This document shows positions 25,704-34,238 of a stretch of 64,000 nucleotides of DNA, in pieces (the stretch's first letter is position 1; each line of letters opens with the position of its first letter). The position numbers and the translations under genes are program-made. This DNA is from Bacteroides_E sp964528875 (GTDB lineage Bacteria > Bacteroidota > Bacteroidia > Bacteroidales > Bacteroidaceae), in the NCBI GenBank assembly GCA_964528875.1, contig CAZGUI010000001.1, positions 1 to 64,000 of the forward strand, given 5' to 3'. The notes beneath the pieces are model-generated. The model was given only the letters and a program-made list of their open reading frames with translations. It had not been told where the DNA came from and did no database searches.

Positions 25704-28337
25704 ATGAAAAAAATTGGAAATATAGATAAAAGTATTGCACGCACCCCCATGATGAAACAGTTTGTGAAGTTGAAGTCTAACCATCCTGATGCCTTAATGC
25801 TCTTTAGGTGTGGTGATTTTTATGAAACCTTCTCTAATGATGCTGTTTTAGCTGCTGAAATATTAGGCATTACTTTAACTCGTAGAGCCAACGGTAAAAA
25901 TCAATTTGTTGAAATGGCCGGGTTTCCTCATCATGCATTAGATACTTACTTACCCAAACTCATTCGTTCCGGCAAACGGGTCGCTATCTGTGATCAGTTG
26001 GAAGACCCTAAAGCTACAACCAAACTGGTAAAAAGAGGGATTACTGAACTGGTAACTCCCGGCGTTTCCATCAACGATAACATACTAAACAATAAAGAAA
26101 ATAACTTTCTGGCGGCTGTTCATATGGAGCGTAATCGTTGTGGCATCTCTTTTTTAGATATCTCAACAGGAGAGTTTTTAACCGCAGAAGGACCTTTTGA
26201 TTATATTGATAAACTTCTCACTAACTTTTCTCCTAAGGAGGTATTAATTGAACGGGGAAAGAAAGGCTTATTCAAAGAGCAATTTGGAGACTCCTTTTTC
26301 ATCTTTGAGCTGGATGACTGGATTTTTACACTGACTACTGCCAAAGAGAAATTATTAAACCATTTTGAAACTAAAACACTAAAAGGTTTTGGCGTGGAGC
26401 AACTGGAGAGTGGTATTATTGCTTCGGGTGCTATTCTTGAATATTTAAGCATCACTCAACACAAACAAATCGGACATATTACATCCCTCTCACGTATTGA
26501 GGAAGAGCGCTACGTCCGGTTGGATAAATTCACCATTCGTAGTTTGGAGCTCTTAAATAGCATGAATGAGGGAGGAAGTAGCCTGCTACAAGTCATAGAC
26601 AAAACCAGTTGTCCTATGGGGGCTCGCCTTTTAAAACGATGGGTTGTTTTCCCTCTTAAAGATCAAGCACCTATCAACCACCGTTTGGATATCGTAGAGT
26701 ATTTCTTTAAGCATCCCGACTTCAAAGAAATACTTGAGCAAGAAATAAAACCCATAGGTGATTTGGAGCGAATCATATCCAAAGTTGCTACAGGTCGTGT
26801 TTCCCCTCGAGAAATAGTACAATTACGCAGAGCTTTAGAGGCCATTGAACCCATAAAGGAAGCTTGCCTGTCTGCTCAAGATCCAAACATTCAAAACATT
26901 GGTAAAAAAATAGACCTTTGCCTGGCTATCCGAGAACGAATAGCCAAAGAGGTTACAGAAGATCCTCCACTACTTATAAATAAAGGAGGGGTAATACAAA
27001 GTGGAGTAAATGAAGAACTAGACAACCTCCGTAATATAGCTTACTCCGGAAAAGATTATTTGATTCAAATCCAGGAACGGGAAAGTGAACAAACAAAAAT
27101 CCCCAGTCTGAAAATTGGTTTTAATAATGTCTTTGGCTACTACATTGAAGTGCGCAATCTTCATAAAGACAAAGTTCCACAAGATTGGATTCGCAAGCAG
27201 ACGTTAGTGAATGCAGAAAGGTACATTACGCAGGAGCTGAAAGAGTATGAAGAGAAAATTTTGGGGGCTGAAGATAAGATTTTAGCGTTAGAAAGCCGAT
27301 TGTTTGAGCAATTGGTGTTATCCATCAATGAGTTTATCCCTGCCATACAAACCAATGCCAATCAAATTGCCCGTTTAGACTGTTTACTCTCCTTTGCCAA
27401 TGTAGCAGAGCAATATAACTACATTCGCCCCATTATCAGTGATGACATCTCATTAGATATTCGTCAAGGAAGGCATCCAGTAATCGAGAGGCAACTTCCT
27501 CCGGGAGAACAATACATAGCCAATGACGTAAAACTAGATGATGCAAACCAACAGATTATCATTGTTACAGGTCCCAATATGTCGGGAAAGTCGGCCTTAT
27601 TACGTCAAACAGCACTAATTACCTTAATGGCACAAATAGGATGTTTTGTCCCTGCTGAAAGTGCACATATCGGATTGGTTGATAAAATTTTTACGCGTGT
27701 AGGGGCTAGCGACAACATCTCGCTAGGAGAATCCACTTTTATGGTAGAGATGAATGAGGCCTCAAACATCTTAAACAACCTCTCTCCCCGAAGCTTGGTT
27801 CTCTTTGACGAACTGGGCAGAGGCACCTCAACGTATGATGGTATCTCCATTGCCTGGGCTATAGTGGAATATATCCACGAACATCCTGAAGCCAAAGCCA
27901 GAACACTATTTGCTACGCATTATCACGAACTAAACGAAATGGAAAAATCATTTAGTCGTATAAAAAACTACAATGTGGCAGTAAAAGAGTTAAACAATAA
28001 GGTAATTTTCATTCGCAAACTGGAACGAGGTGGTAGTGAACACTCTTTTGGTATACACGTGGCTAAAATGGCAGGTATGCCTCCTAGCATTGTAAAGCGA
28101 GCGAATAACATTCTACGAGAATTGGAGGGAAGTAGCCAGCGACAAGGGTTGGGAGAGAAACCATTAGCGAAAGTAAGTGAGAATCGGGAAGGAATGCAAC
28201 TGAGTTTCTTCCAATTAGATGATCCTGTCTTAAGCCAGATTCGAGATGAGATTCTCACACTAGACATTAATAATTTAACGCCTATGGAGGCACTCAATAA
28301 ACTCAACGAAATCAAAAGTATCGTCACAGGTAAATAA
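25704..28337 (+). CDS. mutS: DNA mismatch repair protein MutS
   Basis: About 877 residues. It recognises base mismatches and recruits the repair machinery. The mismatch-binding wedge GDFYE is at 38-41 region (Phe39-Tyr40-Glu41 with preceding Gly-Asp), the Walker A GPNMSGKS at about 623-630, followed by FDELGRGTSTYDG (Walker B and signature) and ATHYHEL. Length is typical for MutS1. The ATG at 25704 is chosen because the longer TTG start falls in the promoter box. Confidence 0.98.
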   Translation: MKKIGNIDKSIARTPMMKQFVKLKSNHPDALMLFRCGDFYETFSNDAVLAAEILGITLTRRANGKNQFVEMAGFPHHALDTYLPKLIRSGKRVAICDQLEDPKATTKLVKRGITELVTPGVSINDNILNNKENNFLAAVHMERNRCGISFLDISTGEFLTAEGPFDYIDKLLTNFSPKEVLIERGKKGLFKEQFGDSFFIFELDDWIFTLTTAKEKLLNHFETKTLKGFGVEQLESGIIASGAILEYLSITQHKQIGHITSLSRIEEERYVRLDKFTIRSLELLNSMNEGGSSLLQVIDKTSCPMGARLLKRWVVFPLKDQAPINHRLDIVEYFFKHPDFKEILEQEIKPIGDLERIISKVATGRVSPREIVQLRRALEAIEPIKEACLSAQDPNIQNIGKKIDLCLAIRERIAKEVTEDPPLLINKGGVIQSGVNEELDNLRNIAYSGKDYLIQIQERESEQTKIPSLKIGFNNVFGYYIEVRNLHKDKVPQDWIRKQTLVNAERYITQELKEYEEKILGAEDKILALESRLFEQLVLSINEFIPAIQTNANQIARLDCLLSFANVAEQYNYIRPIISDDISLDIRQGRHPVIERQLPPGEQYIANDVKLDDANQQIIIVTGPNMSGKSALLRQTALITLMAQIGCFVPAESAHIGLVDKIFTRVGASDNISLGESTFMVEMNEASNILNNLSPRSLVLFDELGRGTSTYDGISIAWAIVEYIHEHPEAKARTLFATHYHELNEMEKSFSRIKNYNVAVKELNNKVIFIRKLERGGSEHSFGIHVAKMAGMPPSIVKRANNILRELEGSSQRQGLGEKPLAKVSENREGMQLSFFQLDDPVLSQIRDEILTLDINNLTPMEALNKLNEIKSIVTGK

Positions 28338-28454
28338 TATTTTACAGATTTTGCCATTTATTTTACATTTATTGTAAACCTTTTTTCAGCTTGTGTGTTT
28401 ATATATTTATTCTTAATCATTTATTAATTTATAAATCCATTTAATCTTAAATTT

Positions 28455-28868
28455 ATGGCATACGGAATTGAACAAATTGAAGGTATTGGTCCTTCGTATG
28501 GAGAAAAGCTAAAAGCAGTAGGAATAACTACAACAGAGAAATTATTAGAAAGATGTGCTTCAAAGAAAGGCAGAGAAGAAGTAGCAAAAGAAACAGGTAT
28601 AGCAGAATCATTGATTCTTACTTGGACGAATCACGCTGATTTATTCAGAATTAAAGGTATAGCCGGACAGTTTGCAGAACTTCTTGAAGCAGGTGGAGTG
28701 GACACAGTGAAAGAATTCAAATTAAGAAATGCTGAAAACTTATACGCCAAACTGGTTGAGGTTAACGAAGCTGGAGGAAAAAGAATAGCCGGAAGAGTTC
28801 CTGCTGTTAAAGAACTTCAGAAAATGATTGATCAAGCTAAAGAATTGCCTCCTACAATGACTTATTAA
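28455..28868 (+). CDS. DUF4332 helix-hairpin-helix protein
   Basis: A 137-residue soluble protein. The first 20 residues, IEQIEGIGPSYGEKLKAVGI, and the later FRIKGIAGQFAELLEAGGV are two helix-hairpin-helix-type GIG/GIA motifs, as in DUF4332 proteins. Such motifs often contact DNA without sequence preference; the function here is unknown. It is 117 bases after mutS on the same strand and ends at a bidirectional terminator. Confidence 0.8.
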   Translation: MAYGIEQIEGIGPSYGEKLKAVGITTTEKLLERCASKKGREEVAKETGIAESLILTWTNHADLFRIKGIAGQFAELLEAGGVDTVKEFKLRNAENLYAKLVEVNEAGGKRIAGRVPAVKELQKMIDQAKELPPTMTY

Positions 28869-28884
28869 GAGGACTAGATAACTT

Positions 28885-28926
28885 AAAAAAAATACCGATA
28901 CAACTATATGTATCGGTATTTTTTTA
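28885..28926. terminator. Bidirectional terminator between the DUF4332 gene and lgt
   Basis: AATACCGATACA pairs with TGTATCGGTATT around a 6-base loop, flanked by an A-run and a T-run, so it can end transcripts from both convergent genes. It overlaps the stop codon of lgt. Confidence 0.92.
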
Positions 28927-29757
28927 TTTAATTTTTTTAGCCGGCCGAAGCATAAAATAGAACCCGATAATAATTAGAGGTACACTTAGCCACTGTCCCA
29001 TATTCAACGTCATTCCTGATTCAAAATCTACCTGATTCTCCTTCAAGAACTCAATAAAGAAGCGGAAAGTGAAAATATAAGCCAAACAAAGTCCAAAGAA
29101 AAAACCCTGCTTTAATTTCTGACTATATTTCTTATATAATACAACCATTACAAAGAAAAGTAACAAATAGGCCAAAGCCTCATAGAGTTGCGCGGGATGG
29201 CGTGGAACCTCATCGATGCGATGGAAAACAAAAGCCCAAGGAACGTCGGTTGCTTTACCTATGATTTCTGAGTTCATCAGATTGGCCATACGAATAAAGA
29301 ATGAAGTCAGGGGTGCAGCAACAGCTATCATATCCAGAACAGCAATATACTTCAACTTGGTTTTACGACAATAGAGCCAAAAACCAATCAACATACCCAA
29401 CACTCCTCCGTGACTAGCTAAACCGGAATAACCTACTAACTTCCAGCCCCCGGTGGCCATTTTACGAATAGGAAGGAGCATCTCCACAAATCCGGTCCAA
29501 CTCTGTAAATAATATTCCGGCTCATAAAAAATACAATGCCCCAATCGTGCCCCAATTAAAACACCCAAGAAACAGTAGAGAAAGAGAGGATCGAAAAGAG
29601 CCTCCGGAATTTTTTTATCCCGGTACTGATAACGAACAACAAAATAAGCCAAAAGTAGACCAGCTACCCACAGCAAACCGTAATAACGAATGGGAAACCC
29701 CAGTATTTTAAATAATTCAGGATCAGGATTCCAGTTAATAACAAGTAAAGTATTCAT
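28924..29757 (-). CDS. lgt: Prolipoprotein diacylglyceryl transferase
   Basis: A 277-residue inner-membrane enzyme that attaches diacylglycerol to the lipobox cysteine of prolipoproteins, the first step of lipoprotein maturation. The signature RMANLMNSEIIGK and the catalytic region RHPAQLYEAL are present, with about seven hydrophobic segments. Last gene of a ychF-panE-lgt run; the gap to panE is six bases. Confidence 0.96.
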   Translation of the reverse strand: MNTLLVINWNPDPELFKILGFPIRYYGLLWVAGLLLAYFVVRYQYRDKKIPEALFDPLFLYCFLGVLIGARLGHCIFYEPEYYLQSWTGFVEMLLPIRKMATGGWKLVGYSGLASHGGVLGMLIGFWLYCRKTKLKYIAVLDMIAVAAPLTSFFIRMANLMNSEIIGKATDVPWAFVFHRIDEVPRHPAQLYEALAYLLLFFVMVVLYKKYSQKLKQGFFFGLCLAYIFTFRFFIEFLKENQVDFESGMTLNMGQWLSVPLIIIGFYFMLRPAKKIK

Positions 29758-29763
29758 ATTTTT

Positions 29764-30690
29764 TTACTTAATTTTTTGGCTTAAGTGCTTATAGGTAGCC
29801 ATTGAAACATTGTATTGATTGCCTAATATAATCATTTTTAGTAGGAGCTCTTCTATCTCCGAGTTTTTTCCTTTCTTTAAATCTTTTTGAAGCGAAGAAG
29901 TGGCATCAGGAGCTGTCTTATCTAACACTTGTAGATTAGCCTCAACCAGTCCTTTATTTAACTTGATATTCATTGCCCGAGCCAATGCTTCACTCTCTTG
30001 TAGTAAAGAGATAAAACAAGTACGAGGCTCTCCTTCTTTTTGAAGCTCTCCCATTGGAACATCAAAGTAAGCACCGACCAAAGCTGTGGCAGAAATGAAA
30101 GCCCATTTCATAAACGTATCTCGCTCAATATCATCCGAAAGAGTAGCTTTTATTTTACTACCCTCTAAATCTTGTTGAATAGCTTCCAGCTCTGAGGTAA
30201 AGTGATGATGAGAACTTTTTTTAGAAAAGCCAAACACAATGCGAAAAATAGAGTTTTGCTGGCGTACCACACCGGGTTGCAATAAAGTTCCTAAAATGTA
30301 GATACACCCTTCTAAAACGATTCCTTTATTTAGCCTCTTTTGCAAAGCTTGTCCCACACGAAAACCGTTCAACAGAGGTATGATAAGCGTTTGGGATGTA
30401 GTAACGCGATTCAACAAAGGAACAATACTGGTTAGTCCGTAGCTTTTAACACAAATAAAAATCACATCCGGCGTATCCCTGTAATCAGTTTCTGCAACAG
30501 CAGCAATAGGGTGAATACGAGTTTCACCTACCAGATCTGACTTCAAAAGCAAACCTTGACTTTGTAGAACAGCTAAGTTCTGTCCACGAGCTATGAGAGA
30601 AACCGATTTTCCAGCTTGAGCCAGAAAGCCTGCCACATTAGCACCTACTCCACCGGCACCAATTACTAAATATTTTCTCTCCTTGCTCAT
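29764..30690 (-). CDS. panE: 2-dehydropantoate 2-reductase (ketopantoate reductase)
   Basis: A 308-residue NADPH-dependent reductase with an N-terminal Rossmann motif GAGGVGANVAGFLA, the KSYGLTSIVPLL segment around the conserved Lys, and a C-terminal helical ApbA_C domain (KWAFISATALVGAY and later SSLQKDL). It makes pantoate for vitamin B5 and CoA synthesis. Paralogues of this fold acting on other 2-keto acids exist, so the substrate is by family only. Confidence 0.88.
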   Translation of the reverse strand: MSKERKYLVIGAGGVGANVAGFLAQAGKSVSLIARGQNLAVLQSQGLLLKSDLVGETRIHPIAAVAETDYRDTPDVIFICVKSYGLTSIVPLLNRVTTSQTLIIPLLNGFRVGQALQKRLNKGIVLEGCIYILGTLLQPGVVRQQNSIFRIVFGFSKKSSHHHFTSELEAIQQDLEGSKIKATLSDDIERDTFMKWAFISATALVGAYFDVPMGELQKEGEPRTCFISLLQESEALARAMNIKLNKGLVEANLQVLDKTAPDATSSLQKDLKKGKNSEIEELLLKMIILGNQYNVSMATYKHLSQKIK

Positions 30691-30707
30691 TAAAGTATGA
30701 TGTGAGG

Positions 30708-31808
30708 TTATACATTAAATCGGAAATGCATTACATCTCCATCTTGTACTACGTATTCCTTGCCTTCCACTCTAAGCTTTCCTGCCTCACGAACAGCCGC
30801 TTCCGAGCCGTATGCTACAAAATCCTCGTACTTAATAACTTCAGCACGAATAAAACCTTTTTCAAAATCAGTATGAATTACTCCGGCACATTGAGGTGCT
30901 TTCCATCCTTTTTCATAAGTCCAGGCACGCACTTCTTTCACTCCGGCAGTAAAGTAGGTCTCTAAATTCAATAACTTGTAAGCCGATTTAATTAAGCGAG
31001 CAACACCCGACTCTTCTAATCCCACCTCAGCTAAAAATAACTCTCTGTCTTCATAGGTCTCCAGCTCTGCAATATCTGCTTCCGTACGAGCGGCTACTAC
31101 TAGGATTTCTGCCTGCTCATCTTTCACCGCATCTCTTACCTGGTCTACATATTTATTCCCAGAAACAGCACTACCTTCGTCCACATTGCAAACATACATC
31201 ACAGGTTTTGATGTCAACAGATAAAGGCCTTTGAATATGTCTTGTTTATCCTTCGATTCAAACGTTACTGTACGTGCAGCTTTGCCTTGATCTAATGCCT
31301 CTTTTACAGCCTCTAAAACATCATAAGTTAATGCGGCTTCCTTATCACCACTTTTGGCTTGTTTTTTTACACGCTCAATACGTCCCTCAACCGTTTCCAA
31401 ATCCTTCAATTGCAATTCGTAATCTATAATCTCTTTATCACGAACAGGGTTGATGGTAGCATCAACGTGAGTCACATTTTCGTCATCAAAGCAACGTAAC
31501 ACGTGAATAATAGCATCTGTTTCTCTAATATTAGCCAAAAACTGATTTCCCAATCCTTCTCCTTTGCTTGCTCCTTTTACCAACCCTGCAATATCAACAA
31601 TCTCTACAGTAGTGGGAAGAATACGTTCCGGCTTAACGAATTCAGCCAGTTTATTCAATCGTTCATCGGGAACGGTAATTACACCTACATTAGGTTCTAT
31701 TGTACAGAAAGGAAAGTTTGCTGCTTGTGCCTTAGCATTTGATAAGCAATTGAAAAGTGTAGATTTCCCCACATTAGGTAAACCTACAATACCACATTGT
31801 AATGCCAT
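30708..31808 (-). CDS. ychF: YchF/OLA1-family ribosome-associated ATPase
   Basis: A 366-residue Obg-related P-loop protein. The G1 loop is GLPNVGKSTLFN at the N-terminus and DIAGLVKGASKGEGLGNQFL is the G3/switch segment; the G4 position is the altered NVDE of YchF, which explains preference for ATP; the C-terminal TGS-like domain contains EVRAWTYEKG. It is a general translation/stress ATPase. First gene of ychF-panE-lgt; a -7 box lies at 31913-31920. Confidence 0.96.
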   Translation of the reverse strand: MALQCGIVGLPNVGKSTLFNCLSNAKAQAANFPFCTIEPNVGVITVPDERLNKLAEFVKPERILPTTVEIVDIAGLVKGASKGEGLGNQFLANIRETDAIIHVLRCFDDENVTHVDATINPVRDKEIIDYELQLKDLETVEGRIERVKKQAKSGDKEAALTYDVLEAVKEALDQGKAARTVTFESKDKQDIFKGLYLLTSKPVMYVCNVDEGSAVSGNKYVDQVRDAVKDEQAEILVVAARTEADIAELETYEDRELFLAEVGLEESGVARLIKSAYKLLNLETYFTAGVKEVRAWTYEKGWKAPQCAGVIHTDFEKGFIRAEVIKYEDFVAYGSEAAVREAGKLRVEGKEYVVQDGDVMHFRFNV

Positions 31809-31912
31809 TTATCTTATTTCTTTTATTTATTATCTATACTAAATGGATTTTCCCTGCTTCAAAAAATTACGAATCTATTGATCGTACAGAGCAAAATCTT
31901 TTTTTGTGAGTG

Positions 31913-31920
31913 CAAAGATA
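31913..31920 (-). promoter_or_regulatory. -7 box upstream of ychF
   Basis: TATCTTTG, exact TAnnTTTG match on the minus strand, with a leader of about 100 bases to the ATG. Confidence 0.5.
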
Positions 31921-32121
31921 AGGATTCTTTTATTATCATAAGGAGTAAATAGAGGTTATATCACCCCAAACCGAGAACTACAACACAAAGACCCTACCAC
32001 AGACCGTATATTTAATATTCTAAAAAAAGAAACTGAGTTAAATGCAACTATTGTACTTAACGACAAGTGTTTATATCGGTTCATTTTTCAAAAAAAGAAA
32101 GTGTTTTATGAATAAAAACCC

Positions 32122-32129
32122 TATCTTTG
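32122..32129 (+). promoter_or_regulatory. -7 box in front of the first cobalamin riboswitch
   Basis: TATCTTTG, exact match to TAnnTTTG, immediately upstream of the riboswitch P1 stem. Confidence 0.6.
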
Positions 32130-32133
32130 CAGA

Positions 32134-32300
32134 GCAAGAGTTATGCTAACTAATGGCATAAAGGGAATGTCGTGAGAATCGACAACAGTTACCGCTGCTG
32201 TAAGTTCTACCATGAAAAATGGAACAACCATTCACAAATCCACTGGATTATTTCCGGGAAGGAGAATGCGTTGAGAACAAGTCAGAAGACCTGCTTTTGC
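32134..32300 (+). promoter_or_regulatory. Cobalamin (B12) riboswitch 1
   Basis: The P1 stem is GCAAGAG (32134-32140) with CTTTTGC (32294-32300). Inside are the conserved elements AAAGGGAATG, GAGAATCGACAACAG, CCGCTGCTGTAA and the B12 box AGTCAGAAGACCTGC (32280-32294). These match the cobalamin aptamer. The downstream segment to 32498 would hold the switch that blocks translation or transcription of the lipoprotein operon when B12 is abundant. Confidence 0.93.
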
Positions 32301-32498
32301 ATTTGGATTTTACAACCTGCGGTTTTACAGAGGGTAAATCAAATGCTTTCTATAGCTATGAATAGAATCTAATTCTTAGATGCATTTTATTTCTTTTTGA
32401 GTAACTACTCCTACCTCTCCTTTGTATCAACTTCGTGTTGTTTTAATCTTATAATTACTGAATTAATTAAACGTTTTCAATAATAAGATTTAAAAGAC

Positions 32499-34208
32499 AT
32501 GATTAAAAAATTAGTATTTGTTTTAGTGGCATTCTTTGCTTTTTATGCTTGTTCTGACGATGACAAAACGCAGTTACCGGCACCGGAAGTAACAGATGTT
32601 GTAATTGAAGGCTCTTCTTCAGAAGAAAATCCTCTTCAGATAGAGCTAGGAGAATCTCTCTCTTTTTCTTTAGACTTAAAAGAACAGATGGATGTAGCCT
32701 ACAGTTGGATTTTGAAAGACCAAGAAGTAAGTACGGCTGAAAAGTTTACGTTTACTCCGGAAGAAACCGGAGAGTATAAGTTAGCAGTTAAAATGACTAA
32801 TGCAGATGGCATTTCTTCTGTTAAAGAAATAGGTGTCATCACAGTGGTGCATGCCATTCCTGTCATCAATAATCTGCTTTGTGATGGAGAGGTTGTTTCA
32901 GGAGCGATTAAAGTAACAGCTACTTCTGAGTTGGTTTTTAAAGTCGATGCAGAAAAAACAGACAAAGCAACATTCTACTGGATTATGAATGGAGACACTA
33001 TACCGAATGCCAAAGAAGCCACTTTGGATTTTAAGCTAGGGCTATCCGGAACCCTTTCTGTAGCAATAGTCAACCCAGATGATATTTCGACTACGCAAGA
33101 AGCAGAGTTGGTTGGTCCTTATAAAAATGGAACTTTTGTTTTCGGGACATCGTATACCGGACTTTGCTTCATCGGTGAAGATGGGGTACAGGAAAATGAC
33201 AATGTGTATGAAACCATAAATAAAGGAGAGAAACTGGGAGACAACGGAGTAAACGACTTGCAAATCTACAAAAACAAAGTTTATTTTTTAATTCCTTCGC
33301 TCTCTTATTCAGATAAACGTGCTCAAATTGTTGTGGCAGATGCTCAAACCTTGAAAAAGATAGATGTTATTACAGCCACCGGATTTAGTTCTTCCGATTT
33401 GGGAACCATTTATAACTTAGCCATCATCAATAATGATAAAGCGTATATAGGCAGTAACCTCATCTCGGCCGGAAATACATCCAGTGTAAAAGTGTTAGAT
33501 TTGAAGGAACGTGTAATGGCTGATGGGGTAATCGAAGGGACTTCCGGCAAAATGGGAACCGATGGCCCGGGATGGGCACGCATGTTAACTCTTGACAAAC
33601 AGACCTTAGTGGCTTGCGGAGGGAAAATACAAGTAATTAACCACGAAACGGATAAAGTTGAAAAAACCATTGACTTTAAATCGGGACAGGTTATAGATGT
33701 AATAAAGGGAAAAGACAAAAAGGTTTATGCATTGGTAAATGCAGAGAAAAATTCCGATCCCGGTTTTGTTGCTACTTTAAACACCGAAACATTCGCTATT
33801 GAATCGGAGGAGAAAATGATCTACAATGAGACAAACATCTCTTTTAACGGAGGAGGTATGGGAATGACCAACTCTAGAGTAGCCGTATCTCCGGTTACTG
33901 ATGAAATCTTCTTCTCTGTGGCAGGAGCAAGTGCCTGGTCACCTAGCTCCGAAATATACAAATACAATTACACTTCCAAAAAGATGGATTTATTTGCAGA
34001 TGCAAAGAAAGACTCCAGAGCATCGGCTATTAATGGATATATGGGAGTTGACTCCCAAGGAATCCTTTTGGTTCCTTTGAGTGGCGCCTACTCTTATCAA
34101 AATGAAGATATAGTAGCCTATGACATTAAAACCGGAGATAAAATAGCGAATCACAAAAGACTAAAACAAGGCGAAGGAAGTGCTTATCCCACTTGGCTGT
34201 CTAGATAA
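32499..34208 (+). CDS. B12-regulated surface lipoprotein with Ig/PKD-like and beta-propeller domains
   Basis: A 569-residue lipoprotein (lipobox FYAC, Cys18). Residues about 25-205 look like two Ig/PKD-like domains (YSWILKDQEVS, then TFYWIMNGDTIP). The rest resembles a DUF5074/YncE-like beta-propeller: LGDNGVNDLQIYKNKVYFL corresponds to LGDVGNDIQIYGNKLYAV in the BtuG-like protein at 36315-37517, so the two are probably distant relatives. Control by a cobalamin riboswitch makes a role in capturing B12 or a corrinoid at the cell surface likely; binding itself is inference. Followed after 30 bases by the LRR lipoprotein gene. Confidence 0.8.
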   Translation: MIKKLVFVLVAFFAFYACSDDDKTQLPAPEVTDVVIEGSSSEENPLQIELGESLSFSLDLKEQMDVAYSWILKDQEVSTAEKFTFTPEETGEYKLAVKMTNADGISSVKEIGVITVVHAIPVINNLLCDGEVVSGAIKVTATSELVFKVDAEKTDKATFYWIMNGDTIPNAKEATLDFKLGLSGTLSVAIVNPDDISTTQEAELVGPYKNGTFVFGTSYTGLCFIGEDGVQENDNVYETINKGEKLGDNGVNDLQIYKNKVYFLIPSLSYSDKRAQIVVADAQTLKKIDVITATGFSSSDLGTIYNLAIINNDKAYIGSNLISAGNTSSVKVLDLKERVMADGVIEGTSGKMGTDGPGWARMLTLDKQTLVACGGKIQVINHETDKVEKTIDFKSGQVIDVIKGKDKKVYALVNAEKNSDPGFVATLNTETFAIESEEKMIYNETNISFNGGGMGMTNSRVAVSPVTDEIFFSVAGASAWSPSSEIYKYNYTSKKMDLFADAKKDSRASAINGYMGVDSQGILLVPLSGAYSYQNEDIVAYDIKTGDKIANHKRLKQGEGSAYPTWLSR

Positions 34209-34238
34209 ATGAATCTATTAACTTATTAAAAAAAAGAC

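Larger units (their letters stand above)
31921..32498 (+). other. Leader region of the first B12 operon
   Basis: The stretch between ychF and the beta-propeller lipoprotein gene holds the divergent ychF promoter, the promoter box 32122-32129, the cobalamin riboswitch 32134-32300 and about 200 bases of expression platform and leader. No gene is seen in it. Confidence 0.7.
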
